Positions 26,312 to 34,124 of a DNA stretch of 64,000 bases are shown in pieces. Within the stretch, counting starts at the first letter, position 1, and each line of letters starts with the position of its first letter. Both the position numbers and the translations under genes were made by a program. The DNA lies in contig NZ_JALDAY010000012.1 in NCBI RefSeq assembly GCF_022698165.1, positions 310,001 through 374,000 on the forward strand, written 5' to 3'. The notes below the pieces were generated by a model, which did no database searches, was not told where the DNA came from, and worked only from the letters and a program-made list of their open reading frames with translations. Source of the DNA: Streptomyces cylindrosporus. Its GTDB lineage: Bacteria > Actinomycetota > Actinomycetes > Streptomycetales > Streptomycetaceae.

Positions 26312-27696
26312 ATCACTCGTACGGGTGATGATGATCGATAGTGTGCATGTCCGGGGAACGTGCGATCTAGATTCGCGGGTATGACACGGTTTCGGATGTA
26401 CCCCACGGACGAGCAGGAGCGGCGGATGCTGCTGCACTGCGCCCACGCGAGGTACGTGTGGAACCTCGCTGTCGAGCAGCATGGGTACTGGCAGCCGGGC
26501 CGGAAGGCGGCGCCCGGTTTCGCAGAGCAGTGCCGCCAGCTCACCGAGGCCCGGCGCGACAACGAGTGGCTGGCCGCCGGGAACGCGGATGTGCAGCAGC
26601 AGGCGCTCAAGGACTTCGCGAAGGCCAAGAGTGCCCGTTTCGCCTCTGGGTTCGGTGAGCCGACCTGGCGCAGGAAGCACCGGCACGAGGGCTTCAGGGT
26701 CATCGGCACCGACCGGGTGCCTGAGTACCACGCGGACGGTGCGCCGCTGGTGAACGCGAAGACCGGCAGGCGGGTCATGGGCCGCTCGGTCGTGGTGCAG
26801 AGGCTGAACCGCCGGTGGGCTCAGGTGAAAGTACCTGGCTGCGGCTGGGTCCGCCTCCGCCTCAGCGCGAAGGGCAAGGGCGCGGAGCTGCCTGAGGCGA
26901 AGACGTTCCGGGTCACCTTTCGTAACAACCAGTGGCACGCGGCGTTCGCCGTCGTCCCCGAGCCGGTTCCCGCGCCGGGTACGGGCGCGGTCATCGGCAT
27001 CGACCGGGGCGTTGCCATCACGGCGGCGCTCTCCGACGGACGGAAGCTGAACTGCCCGCAGCTCACTGTCAAAGAACGCGCCCAGATCCGCAAGCACCAA
27101 CGTCGCGCGGCCCGCGCCCCCAAGGGCAGCGAGCGGAAGACGGCTGAGTACACCAAGGCCGCCAAGCTCAAAGCCCGCGAGGTGAACCGACGCAAAGACT
27201 GGTGTGAGAAGAGCTCGACGATGCTCGCCCGCACCTGTGATCTTGTGCGGTTCGAGAAGCTGAACATCAAGAACATGACCCGCGCGGCCAGGGGAACTGT
27301 CGAGCAGCCAGGCCGAGGCGTCCGGCAGAAGGCCGGACTGAACCGGGCGATCCTTGCCCAGGGCTGGGGCCTGCTCCGGCAGCGAACGGGGCACAAGGCT
27401 CCCGGCCGGGTCGAGGATGTCCCCGCGCCTTATACATCTCTCCGGTGCAGCGCCTGCGGATGGATCGAGAAGAGGTCGCGCAAGAGTCAAGCCGACTTCG
27501 TCTGCGTGTCCTGCGGGTTCACCTGTAACGCCGATGAGAACGCGAGCGTCAATGTCGCGGCAGGACAGGGCGGGATCCCCCGCCCCCGGCGTATAGCCGG
27601 TGCCGGAGGGGTGACGGCGGCCACGAGCCGTTCGAACGCCCGTGAACCTCAGCCCGCCTGGGTTGGAATCCCCCTCTTTGAGGGGGAGGATGTCAA
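26312..27696 (+). mobile_element. IS200/IS605-type element carrying only tnpB (IS1341-like)
   Basis: The right end is clear: an 8-bp stem with loop TTT (27669-27687) in AATCCCCC...GGGGGAGGATG, terminating in TCAA (27693-27696), the kind of right cleavage tetranucleotide seen in IS605 elements. On the left a 7-bp stem-loop ATCACTC-GTAC-GGGTGAT (26312-26329) is a candidate left-end hairpin, but the exact left boundary and target site are not fixed. There is no tnpA, no terminal inverted repeat and no target duplication, as expected for this group. It lies between the secreted protein gene and a gene remnant. Confidence 0.75.
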
Positions 27697-27757
27697 TTCC
27701 CGTACATCGAGAAGAAGTACGTCCGGTACGGCTACGAGCCGCCCCGGAACTTCGTAA
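26381..27757 (+). CDS. tnpB: TnpB RNA-guided endonuclease (IS605 OrfB family)
   Basis: A 458-residue TnpB. RuvC catalytic residues are complete: D208 in IGIDRGV, E292 in RFEKLNIKNM, D385 in CNADENAS. The zinc ribbon CSACGW...CVSCGF (C356, C359, C375, C378) is intact, so the nuclease should be active. N-terminal HTH-like region has YVWNLAVEQHGYW. ATG 26381 is chosen; an in-frame GTG is 21 bp upstream. The frame runs through the element's right end, and the last roughly 20 residues come from host DNA beyond 27696, so the native C-terminus depends on the insertion site. Confidence 0.93.
   Translation: MTRFRMYPTDEQERRMLLHCAHARYVWNLAVEQHGYWQPGRKAAPGFAEQCRQLTEARRDNEWLAAGNADVQQQALKDFAKAKSARFASGFGEPTWRRKHRHEGFRVIGTDRVPEYHADGAPLVNAKTGRRVMGRSVVVQRLNRRWAQVKVPGCGWVRLRLSAKGKGAELPEAKTFRVTFRNNQWHAAFAVVPEPVPAPGTGAVIGIDRGVAITAALSDGRKLNCPQLTVKERAQIRKHQRRAARAPKGSERKTAEYTKAAKLKAREVNRRKDWCEKSSTMLARTCDLVRFEKLNIKNMTRAARGTVEQPGRGVRQKAGLNRAILAQGWGLLRQRTGHKAPGRVEDVPAPYTSLRCSACGWIEKRSRKSQADFVCVSCGFTCNADENASVNVAAGQGGIPRPRRIAGAGGVTAATSRSNAREPQPAWVGIPLFEGEDVNSRTSRRSTSGTATSRPGTS
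27570..27696 (+). ncRNA. Predicted omega RNA (TnpB guide scaffold) at the element right end
   Basis: In IS605-type elements the guide scaffold overlaps the 3' part of tnpB and the right end, and the guide is the flank immediately after it. Here the scaffold should end at 27696, after the 27669-27687 hairpin, with the guide beginning TTCCCGTACATC at 27697. The 5' limit is a guess; no covariance test was possible. Confidence 0.4.
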
Positions 27758-27834
27758 GGGTTCGAAGGGCGCGTACGTACGATACGAAGCTGGACGTCCG
27801 TGACGTGGAGCGGGAGCCCGCGCTGCGGCCGTGA
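27697..27834 (+). pseudogene. 3' fragment of an unidentified coding sequence behind the insertion
   Basis: From the first base after the element, one frame reads 45 codons to a TGA at 27832. It begins FPYIEKKYVRYGYEPP and then RNFVRVRR, with ordinary Streptomyces codon use and no start codon of its own. This looks like the end of a real protein cut off by the insertion or by earlier deletion. The sequence left of the element does not show an evident matching 5' part. The protein family was not recognised. The TnpB frame occupies the same DNA in another frame to 27757. Confidence 0.4.
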
Positions 27835-27890
27835 CGGCCTCGACTCCGGTGCGCCGCACACCAGCCAGGCGCACCGGAGCCACACCCGAC

Positions 27891-28556
27891 CTACCCCAGC
27901 ACGTCCCGCACCTGCACGTACACGTCGTAGTCGTCGTTCATGTCACTGTGCGTCCGGCACCCGGACGTGGCGTTCACCGCGCCCGCCAGCACCGTGCTGT
28001 CGTCGGGGTTGATGTACTGGTCGCAGGTCGAGCGGAAGGTGAAGTAGGCCGTCCCGCCCGGGGTTTCGTCCCCTGCGTTGAGCGCGGTGAGGAAGTCGCT
28101 GCCGGCCACCATCTCGGAGCACGAGGTGTAGAGCCAGGCGCAGAGCAGGGCGGTGCTGGTGCCGTGGTTGGGGCCGGCCAGCGAGACATAGCGGTCGACG
28201 TACTGGGTGCCGCCGAGGAACTTCAGGTAGTAGCGGCTGTTGAGGGAGCCCATGGAGTGGGTGACCAGGTCGACCTTGTCGGCGCCCGTCTCGGCTCTCA
28301 CGGACCGTACGTAGTCGGCGAGTTCGGCCGCCGTCGTCGCGTTGGACCGCGTGCTGTCGTAGTCGAAGGTGAACAGGCGGTCGGCCGCGTAACCGTCGGC
28401 CTCGAAGTCGGCGATCCACTCGTCCCAGACCGAGGTGGGGGCCGAGTAGCCGTGCACGAAGACGATGGGGTCGGGTTGCGTGGCCGCCCGGGCGGGGGCG
28501 GGGAGCAGCAGGCCGAGGAGCAGGGCCAGCAGGAGGGCACCGTGTCTGATCTTCAC
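27891..28556 (-). CDS. Secreted lipase / alpha-beta hydrolase
   Basis: A 221-residue exported hydrolase, GTG start 28556 (VKIRHGALLLAL) with cleavage near ARAAT (about 25). Family signs are the oxyanion region IVFVHGYSAPTS, nucleophile elbow VTHSMGS (G/T-H-S-M-G), and a late catalytic His probably in CRTHSDM. This is the short Bacillus/Streptomyces class 2 triacylglycerol lipase type. Four cysteines in the second half (SCSE, TCDQ, GCRT and CAW) suggest disulfides. An upstream in-frame extension is less likely since it would bury the signal peptide. Confidence 0.87.
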   Translation of the reverse strand: MKIRHGALLLALLLGLLLPAPARAATQPDPIVFVHGYSAPTSVWDEWIADFEADGYAADRLFTFDYDSTRSNATTAAELADYVRSVRAETGADKVDLVTHSMGSLNSRYYLKFLGGTQYVDRYVSLAGPNHGTSTALLCAWLYTSCSEMVAGSDFLTALNAGDETPGGTAYFTFRSTCDQYINPDDSTVLAGAVNATSGCRTHSDMNDDYDVYVQVRDVLG

Positions 28557-28732
28557 GACACGGCGTTCTACGCGCCGGTAACCAGCCGCCGGAAGCCCTG
28601 CCGCACGCCCGCCATGAGCTCGCAACGGCCGTCCACGCTCCCGTCACCGCGGTCAAACCGCGTGCAACACGGCCGCAACAATCCCGCTGTCCACGCTGCG
28701 AGACTCCCATCTCGCGTGTCACTTCCGGTGTG

Positions 28733-28738
28733 TATAGT
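28733..28738 (+). promoter_or_regulatory. -10 element giving a near-leaderless leader-peptide mRNA
   Basis: TATAGT at 28733-28738 is a near-consensus -10. Its predicted start point (about 28745) is within two bases of the ATG of the leader peptide at 28747, so the transcript would be leaderless or nearly so. No good -35 was seen. Confidence 0.55.
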
Positions 28739-28746
28739 CCGGCCCC

Positions 28747-28821
28747 ATGGATTCCGGTGTCGAGCTCGTGAAGCGCGCGCACGTCGACCTGCTCAGGGTC
28801 GCCGCGTCGCTGTGTAGCTGA
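28747..28821 (+). CDS. Cysteine-type attenuator leader peptide
   Basis: A 24-residue ORF containing KRAHVDLLRVAASLCS before the stop. It matches the actinobacterial leader-peptide pattern (R-HVDL-RV-S-LC) found ahead of sulfate and sulfonate assimilation genes. The single Cys23 is next to last. Stalling at the Cys codon when cysteinyl-tRNA is scarce is the expected mechanism for raising expression of the downstream genes. The following 120 bp hold GCGCC...GGCGC and T-rich runs that could form the competing structures. It starts 195 bp before the SsuD-like gene. Confidence 0.8.
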   Translation: MDSGVELVKRAHVDLLRVAASLCS

Positions 28822-28941
28822 CCCCACGCGCCCCTTTTCGGCTTTTCGGCGCCTTTTCCCCTTCTCTCCAACGCCCCTGACCCGCTGTCCTCGGCGTGAT
28901 TCAACGTTGCACCTGCTCCTTCTGGAGACCCGGAGACCCCC

Positions 28942-30039
28942 ATGACCGTGCGTCTGCACTGGTTCCTGCCCACCACCGGCGACGACCGCAGCGTGGTCGG
29001 CGTGACCGCCCGAGACTCGCTCCAGTCCCGCTCCACCGCCCGCCCGCCCACGCTCGACTACCTCGCCCAGGTCGCCCGCGCCGCCGAGTCGGCCGGATTC
29101 GAGGCCGTGCTGACCCCGACCGGCAGCGACTGCGAGGACTCCTGGCTGACCACGGCCGCCCTGATCCCGCAGACCAGCAGGCTGAGGTTCCTGGTCGCGT
29201 TCCGCCCTGGCGTGATCGCCCCGCCGCTCGCCGCCCAGATGACGGCCACCTACCAACGGCTGTCCGGCGGACGGCTGTTGCTCAACATCGTCACCGGCTC
29301 CGACGCCGACGAGCAGCGCGCCTACGGCGACTTCCTGGCCAAGGACGACCGTTACGCCCGTACCGGAGAGTTCCTCGAACTGCTCCACCGGGCTTGGTCG
29401 GGGGAGTCGTACGACTTCGAGGGCGCCCACTACCGGGTCGCCGGCGGACGCCTGCGCAGGCCCCCGCTGACCCGCCCGCCGGTCTTCTTCGGCGGCTCCT
29501 CCGAGGCCGCCCTCCCGGTCGCCGCCCGCCATGCGGACACGTATCTCACCTGGGGCGAGCCCCCGGCCGCCGTCGAGAAGAAGATCGCCCGCGTGCGGGA
29601 CCTGGCCGCCGCCGAGGGCCGGGAGCTGTCGTACGGCATCCGGCTGCACGTCATCAGCCGGGACACCGCCGCCGAGGCGTGGGCGGAGGCCGACCGCATC
29701 CTGGACAGCCTCGACCCGGCGGCGATCAAGGCCGCCCACGAGCGGTTCAGCCGCTCGGAGTCCACCGGCCAGCGGGCGATGGCCGCGCTGAGCGGGGGCC
29801 GCACCGACCGGCTGGAGATCCACCCCAACCTGTGGGCCGGCTTCGGCCTGGTCCGGCCCGGCGCCGGCACCGCCCTCGTCGGCAGCCACGAGCAGGTCGC
29901 CGAGCGCATCGAGGAGTACGCCGCCCTCGGCATCGAGCACTTCATCCTGTCCGGCCAGCCGCACCTGGAGGAGGCGATCCGGTTCGGCGAGTGCGTCCGG
30001 CCGCTGCTCTCTCGCCAGCTCGCCACCACCGCCCTCTGA
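28942..30039 (+). CDS. ssuD: SsuD-like FMNH2-dependent alkanesulfonate monooxygenase (LLM class)
   Basis: A 365-residue TIM-barrel flavin monooxygenase. N-terminal RLHWFLPTTGDDR, LTPTGSDCEDSWL, and LNIVTGSDADEQRAYGDFL correspond to SsuD flavin/substrate regions; FFGGSSEAALPVAARHADTYLTWGE is also typical. SsuD uses reduced flavin and O2 to release sulfite from a C-S bond, supplying sulfur. No flavin reductase is visible here, so FMNH2 must come from elsewhere. It follows the cysteine leader peptide and precedes an ABC importer by 23 bp, implying uptake and desulfonation of one substrate. Confidence 0.9.
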   Translation: MTVRLHWFLPTTGDDRSVVGVTARDSLQSRSTARPPTLDYLAQVARAAESAGFEAVLTPTGSDCEDSWLTTAALIPQTSRLRFLVAFRPGVIAPPLAAQMTATYQRLSGGRLLLNIVTGSDADEQRAYGDFLAKDDRYARTGEFLELLHRAWSGESYDFEGAHYRVAGGRLRRPPLTRPPVFFGGSSEAALPVAARHADTYLTWGEPPAAVEKKIARVRDLAAAEGRELSYGIRLHVISRDTAAEAWAEADRILDSLDPAAIKAAHERFSRSESTGQRAMAALSGGRTDRLEIHPNLWAGFGLVRPGAGTALVGSHEQVAERIEEYAALGIEHFILSGQPHLEEAIRFGECVRPLLSRQLATTAL

Positions 30040-30062
30040 AACGTCCGAAAGGGAGACCCCTC

Positions 30063-31370
30063 ATGTCCCGCACGCTCGACAGAAGCCTCGATCGAAGGAC
30101 CGCCCTCCGTCTCTTCGCCGCCTCCGGCCTCGGTCTCGGCCTCGCCGCCTGCGCCGGACCGGGCGGCGGGTCCACCGCGTCCGGCGCCAAGAGCTCCGCC
30201 CTCGCCACCTCCGGCACCGTGAAGGGCACGGTCTCCTTCGCGCACTGGCGGGCCGAGGACAAGGCGGTCATCGCCCAGCTGATCAAGGCGTTCGTGAAGA
30301 AGTACCCGGACGCGGGCGTCGAGCAGGACATCTCCCCGTCCGCCGACTACCAGACCACCGCCCTGCGCCGCATCCAGGGCTCCAAGACCGGCGACCTGTT
30401 CACCGCCTTCCGGGGCGCGCAGTTCGAGCAGATCGTCAAGGCCGGGGTCTACAGCCCGCTCACCGGCACGGACGTCATAGCCAAGTATCAGGCGAGCCTG
30501 ATAACTCCCGGCGCGCAGAAGGGGGTTCAGTACGGCCTTCCGTACCAGCTCGTCTTCAACATGCCGCTCGCCAACACCGACGCCCTCGACAAGGCGGGCC
30601 ACACCAGCGCGCCGACGGACTGGGACTCCACCCTCCAGCTCCTCGACGACCTCAAGTCCAAGGGCTACACCCCGATCGCCTGGCCGGGCGGCGACACGGC
30701 CAACGCGGGCCAGCTGCTCAACACGATGGTCATGAACAACGCGCCCAGCGACGACATGTTCACGAAGATCGAGTCGGGCGAGTACAAGGTGACCGACGAC
30801 TGGTTCCTCACCACGCTGAAGCAGTACGCCCAGCTCACGCCCTACTTCCAGGCCCGCGCCACCGGCTCCACCACCGACGCCGTCACGCAGCTGTTCGCGG
30901 AGGGCAAGGCGGGCCTGCTGGCGGTCGGCTCCTTCCAGATGGCGGGAGTGCGGGCACTGGGCGCCAAGTTCCCCTTCGACCTGGTCGCCCCCATCACCAC
31001 CACCGCCGCGAAGGCCAAGTACCAGGGCGTCTTCAACACCACCTTCATCCTCGGCGTGAACAGCGCCTCCGACGTCCAGCCGGCCGCCTACGCCTTCCTG
31101 GAGTTCCTCAGCGCCCCCGCGAACGCCGGTACTTACGCCAACGGCACCGGCCAGCACGTCACTGTCGAGGGCGTCGACTACACCAACACCGACCTCAAGG
31201 CGGTCGCCCCCTGGCTGACGAAGAAGACCCAGCTCGCCCCCCGCTTCCAGTTCCTCAACCTCGACATCCGGACCGCCGTCGAGAACGCGGCCGTGGCCGT
31301 CGTAGGAGGGAAGAAGCCGGCGCAGGCGGCCGAGGAGGCCCAGCGTGTCATCGACCAGAAGCGGTCGTAG
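30063..31370 (+). CDS. ABC importer solute-binding lipoprotein (CUT1 type)
   Basis: A 435-residue extracellular binding protein. The N-terminus has paired arginines (LDRRTALRLF) and lipobox GLAAC with C30, so it may be a Tat-exported lipoprotein. The mature part is a sugar-type cluster B protein: VSFAHWRAEDKAVI, KTGDLFTAFRGAQFEQIV, YGLPYQLVFNMPL and PTDWDSTLQLLDDLKSKG. Ligand unknown: family members bind oligosaccharides or glycosides. The link to SsuD favours a sulfonated sugar or glycerol glycoside (inference). 26-bp overlap with the first permease gene. Confidence 0.9.
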   Translation: MSRTLDRSLDRRTALRLFAASGLGLGLAACAGPGGGSTASGAKSSALATSGTVKGTVSFAHWRAEDKAVIAQLIKAFVKKYPDAGVEQDISPSADYQTTALRRIQGSKTGDLFTAFRGAQFEQIVKAGVYSPLTGTDVIAKYQASLITPGAQKGVQYGLPYQLVFNMPLANTDALDKAGHTSAPTDWDSTLQLLDDLKSKGYTPIAWPGGDTANAGQLLNTMVMNNAPSDDMFTKIESGEYKVTDDWFLTTLKQYAQLTPYFQARATGSTTDAVTQLFAEGKAGLLAVGSFQMAGVRALGAKFPFDLVAPITTTAAKAKYQGVFNTTFILGVNSASDVQPAAYAFLEFLSAPANAGTYANGTGQHVTVEGVDYTNTDLKAVAPWLTKKTQLAPRFQFLNLDIRTAVENAAVAVVGGKKPAQAAEEAQRVIDQKRS

Positions 31371-32238
31371 CGGGCGCCGGGCGCGGGCACTGTGGTTCTT
31401 CCCGGTGCCCGCGCTCGCCCTCTACCTGTTCTTCTTCGCCTACCCGACCCTCCAGGCGTTCCAGTACGCCCTGACGGACTGGGACGGCTACAGCGCGACC
31501 TACCACAACGTCGGCCTGCACAACCTCACCCGACTGGCCACCGCCGACGACACGTTCAGGAACGCGGCCGAGAACAACCTGAAGCTGACGGTCGTGGTCG
31601 TGCTGGCCCAGACGGCACTGGCCCTCGGGCTGGCCCTGTACCTGGTCCGCACGACCAGGGCCTCCACCCTCCTCCGGGCCGTCTTCTTCCTCCCCACGGT
31701 CCTGTCCTCCGTCTCGGTCGCCTTCGTGTGGCGTTTCGTGTACGACCCTGACGGCGGCCTCCTCAACTCCGCGCTGCGCGCTGTCGGGTTGGGCGGCTGG
31801 CAGTCCGTCTATCTCGGCAACCCGAACACGGCCGTGTTCTGGCTGGCGCTGACCCAGGTGTGGTTCCACGCCGGCCAGATGATGGTCGTCTTCATCGCCG
31901 GACTCCAGGCGATACCAAGGGAGTTGTACGAGGCGGCCGAGCTGGACGGAGCCGGGCGCTGGAGCCGGTTCCGTTACGTCACCTGGCCGTTGGTGGCCCC
32001 CGCGACCGGGATCGTCCTCGCCTACACCACGGTCCAGTCCTTCAAGGCCTTCGACCTGGTCCTCGGCCTCGGCGGCAACCCGCCCGGACCCGCCCTGGAC
32101 ATCCTGTCCACCCGGGTCTACACGACCTTCTCCAACAACCAGTTCGGCTACGCGGCCGCCCAGTCCCTGGTGTTCATGGCGCTGATCGCGCTGCTCACCT
32201 GGGTGCAGCGGCGGGCGATACGAAGGGCGACCGCCTGA
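31345..32238 (+). CDS. Carbohydrate ABC transporter permease (MalF type)
   Basis: A 297-residue inner-membrane subunit with six TM helices and the EAA loop YEAAELDGAGRWSRF that contacts the ATPase. GTG start lies within the binding-protein gene (26 bp overlap). Its TGA shares bases with the next ATG (TGATG). No ATPase gene is in the cluster, so a shared MsiK-type ATPase elsewhere is expected, as is common for Streptomyces CUT1 importers (established for MsiK, inferred here). Confidence 0.92.
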   Translation: MSSTRSGRSGRRARALWFFPVPALALYLFFFAYPTLQAFQYALTDWDGYSATYHNVGLHNLTRLATADDTFRNAAENNLKLTVVVVLAQTALALGLALYLVRTTRASTLLRAVFFLPTVLSSVSVAFVWRFVYDPDGGLLNSALRAVGLGGWQSVYLGNPNTAVFWLALTQVWFHAGQMMVVFIAGLQAIPRELYEAAELDGAGRWSRFRYVTWPLVAPATGIVLAYTTVQSFKAFDLVLGLGGNPPGPALDILSTRVYTTFSNNQFGYAAAQSLVFMALIALLTWVQRRAIRRATA

Positions 32239-33050
32239 TGACGAAGACCCTGCGGCCCGCTGTCCTCACCCTCGGGGTGGCCGTCGTCGTACTCCCGCTC
32301 CTGGTGGTGCTGTTCGGCACCTTCAAGACGCTGCCGCAGCTGTTCGACTCGCCGCTGTCCCCGCCGTCCTCGCCGACGCTGGACAACTACCGGCAGGCGG
32401 TGGACGAGGGCGGTCTGGGCACGGCGTTCGTCAACAGCGCGGTGGTCACCGCGGGAGCGGTGCTGCTGACGCTGGTGGTGGCGAGCCTCGCCGCGTTCTT
32501 CTGCGCGCGGGTGCCGGGGCGGGCGGGCTGGATCGTGTTCGGTGTCCTCGTCGCGGGCCTCGCGGTGCCGGCACAGGCGGCGATCGTGCCGCAGTACGTC
32601 CTCTTCGACCGCCTCGGCCTCACCGACAGCCTCCTCGGCCTGATCCTGGTCGACACGACGATGACCCTCCCCACGGCCGTGTTCATCCTCGGCGGCTTCC
32701 TGCGCTCCATCCCCGAAGAGCTGTACGAGGCCGCCGAGTTGGACGGCGCCGGCCCGCTGCGGGCGTTCCGCTCGATCGCCCTGCCGCTGACCCGCCCGGC
32801 GCTCGCGACGACGGCCATCTTCCTCTTCGTGATGGACTGGAACGACCTGCTGTATCCACTGCTGTTCGTCCGCTCCCAAGACCAACGGACGCTGCCCCTG
32901 GCCCTGTTGAACTTCCAGGGCGAGTTCCTGACCCGGTACCCGCTGCTGTTCGCGGGCGTGGTGATCGCGTCGGCGCCCGTGGTGGTCGTGTACGTCCTGC
33001 TGCAGAAGCACTTCGTGTCGGGGCTCACGGCGGGCGCGGTACGGGGCTGA
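32238..33050 (+). CDS. Carbohydrate ABC transporter permease (MalG type)
   Basis: A 270-residue second permease, six TM helices, EAA loop YEAAELDGAGPLRAF. Translationally coupled to the MalF-type subunit through TGATG. The C-terminal LLQKHFVSGLTAGAVRG is the usual MalG tail. It ends 20 bp before the convergent LacI gene, with a weak 7-bp stem in the gap (33045-33075). The upstream part of this frame is shadow of the first permease. Confidence 0.92.
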   Translation: MTKTLRPAVLTLGVAVVVLPLLVVLFGTFKTLPQLFDSPLSPPSSPTLDNYRQAVDEGGLGTAFVNSAVVTAGAVLLTLVVASLAAFFCARVPGRAGWIVFGVLVAGLAVPAQAAIVPQYVLFDRLGLTDSLLGLILVDTTMTLPTAVFILGGFLRSIPEELYEAAELDGAGPLRAFRSIALPLTRPALATTAIFLFVMDWNDLLYPLLFVRSQDQRTLPLALLNFQGEFLTRYPLLFAGVVIASAPVVVVYVLLQKHFVSGLTAGAVRG

Positions 33051-33069
33051 CCACCACCGGGACGCGAAG

Positions 33070-34071
33070 TCAGCCGCTCTCCCGTACGACCAGCCGATGG
33101 CCCGCGAGCAGCACGGACGGCTCCTTCGCCTCGGCACCCCCTATCCGCCGCACCAGCGCCCCCACCGCCAACCGCGCCAGCGCCCCCTTGTCCGGCGCGA
33201 CGGTCGTCAGCGGCGGCGCGGTGTAGCGGGAGGCCTCGACGTCGTCGAACCCGACCACGGCGACGTCCCCGGGAATGCCCAACCCCCGCTCCCGTACGAC
33301 GGCCAGCGCCCCCTCCGCCATCGCGTCGGCGAAACAGAACACCGCGTCCGGCGGCTCGGCCAGCTCCAGCAGCGCCCGCATCGCCGCCGCCCCGTCGGCC
33401 CGGCCGTACGCGGCCACGGCGGGCGCGAGCGCCTCCTCGTACCGCAGCCCGGCCGCCTCCAGCGCCTGCCGGTACCCGGCGAGCCGCGTCGCCGAGGTCG
33501 CCGCGTGCGGCACGGTCTGCCGCCCGATGACGGCGACCCGCCGCCGCCCCCGCGCCAGCAGATGCGCGGTCGCCTCCCGCGCCGCGCCCGTGTTGTCGAT
33601 GGTGATGTGCGGGCACGGCAGCTCGTGCACCCGCTCCCCGAGCAGCACCAGCGGCACCCCCACCTGCGCCGCGGCCCGGTCGTCCAGCGCGAGCGGGCTG
33701 AGGATCACCCCGTCCACCAGCGGATCCGTACGCCCCAGGGCGATCTCCAGCTCGGCCTCCGGATGCCCCCCGGTCGCCTCCACGAGCAGCGTGCACCCCT
33801 GCGCCGCGGCCTCCCGCAGCACATGCCCGGCGAGTTCGGCGAAGTACGGCATCGACAGCTCGGGCACGGCCAGCAGCAGCACCCCGCTGCGGCCGGTGCG
33901 CAGCCGCCGCGCGGCGGTGTTGGGCCGGTAGCCCAGCTCCTCGACGGCACGCAGCACGCGCTCACGGGTGGCCTCGGAGAAACGTCCGGTGTCCCGCACC
34001 ACGTTGGACACGGTCCGCATGGACACGCCCGCCCGCTCCGCAACCTCCTTGAGCCCGATGTCCGCACGCAT
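33070..34071 (-). CDS. LacI family transcriptional regulator
   Basis: A 333-residue repressor: HTH at the N-terminus (LKEVAERAGVSMRTVSNVV), hinge helix with RRLRTGRSGV, then a periplasmic-binding-like domain from about 60. The motif DAVFCFADAMAEGAL is typical of the ligand domain. It is convergent with the importer operon and so may regulate it in trans, alongside cysteine attenuation (inference). No palindromic LacI-type operator was noticed between 28557 and 28941. Its own promoter lies in the 34072-34124 gap. Confidence 0.92.
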   Translation of the reverse strand: MRADIGLKEVAERAGVSMRTVSNVVRDTGRFSEATRERVLRAVEELGYRPNTAARRLRTGRSGVLLLAVPELSMPYFAELAGHVLREAAAQGCTLLVEATGGHPEAELEIALGRTDPLVDGVILSPLALDDRAAAQVGVPLVLLGERVHELPCPHITIDNTGAAREATAHLLARGRRRVAVIGRQTVPHAATSATRLAGYRQALEAAGLRYEEALAPAVAAYGRADGAAAMRALLELAEPPDAVFCFADAMAEGALAVVRERGLGIPGDVAVVGFDDVEASRYTAPPLTTVAPDKGALARLAVGALVRRIGGAEAKEPSVLLAGHRLVVRESG

Positions 34072-34124
34072 CGGCCCACCTTAGGGCGCGCTCACGCCAC
34101 TTCGGTCATCCCGTCATCCAGCGT

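Noticed and set aside
24062..27883. Very long minus-strand open frame (1273 codons) across the exporter and tnpB
   Set aside because: It is the antisense of genes with clear domain motifs, has Arg/Gly/Ala/Asp-rich composition typical of high-GC shadow frames, and no recognisable domain.
33045..33075. 7-bp stem between the importer operon and LacI as a terminator
   Set aside because: Stem too short and loop of 17 bases; mentioned only in the permease entry.
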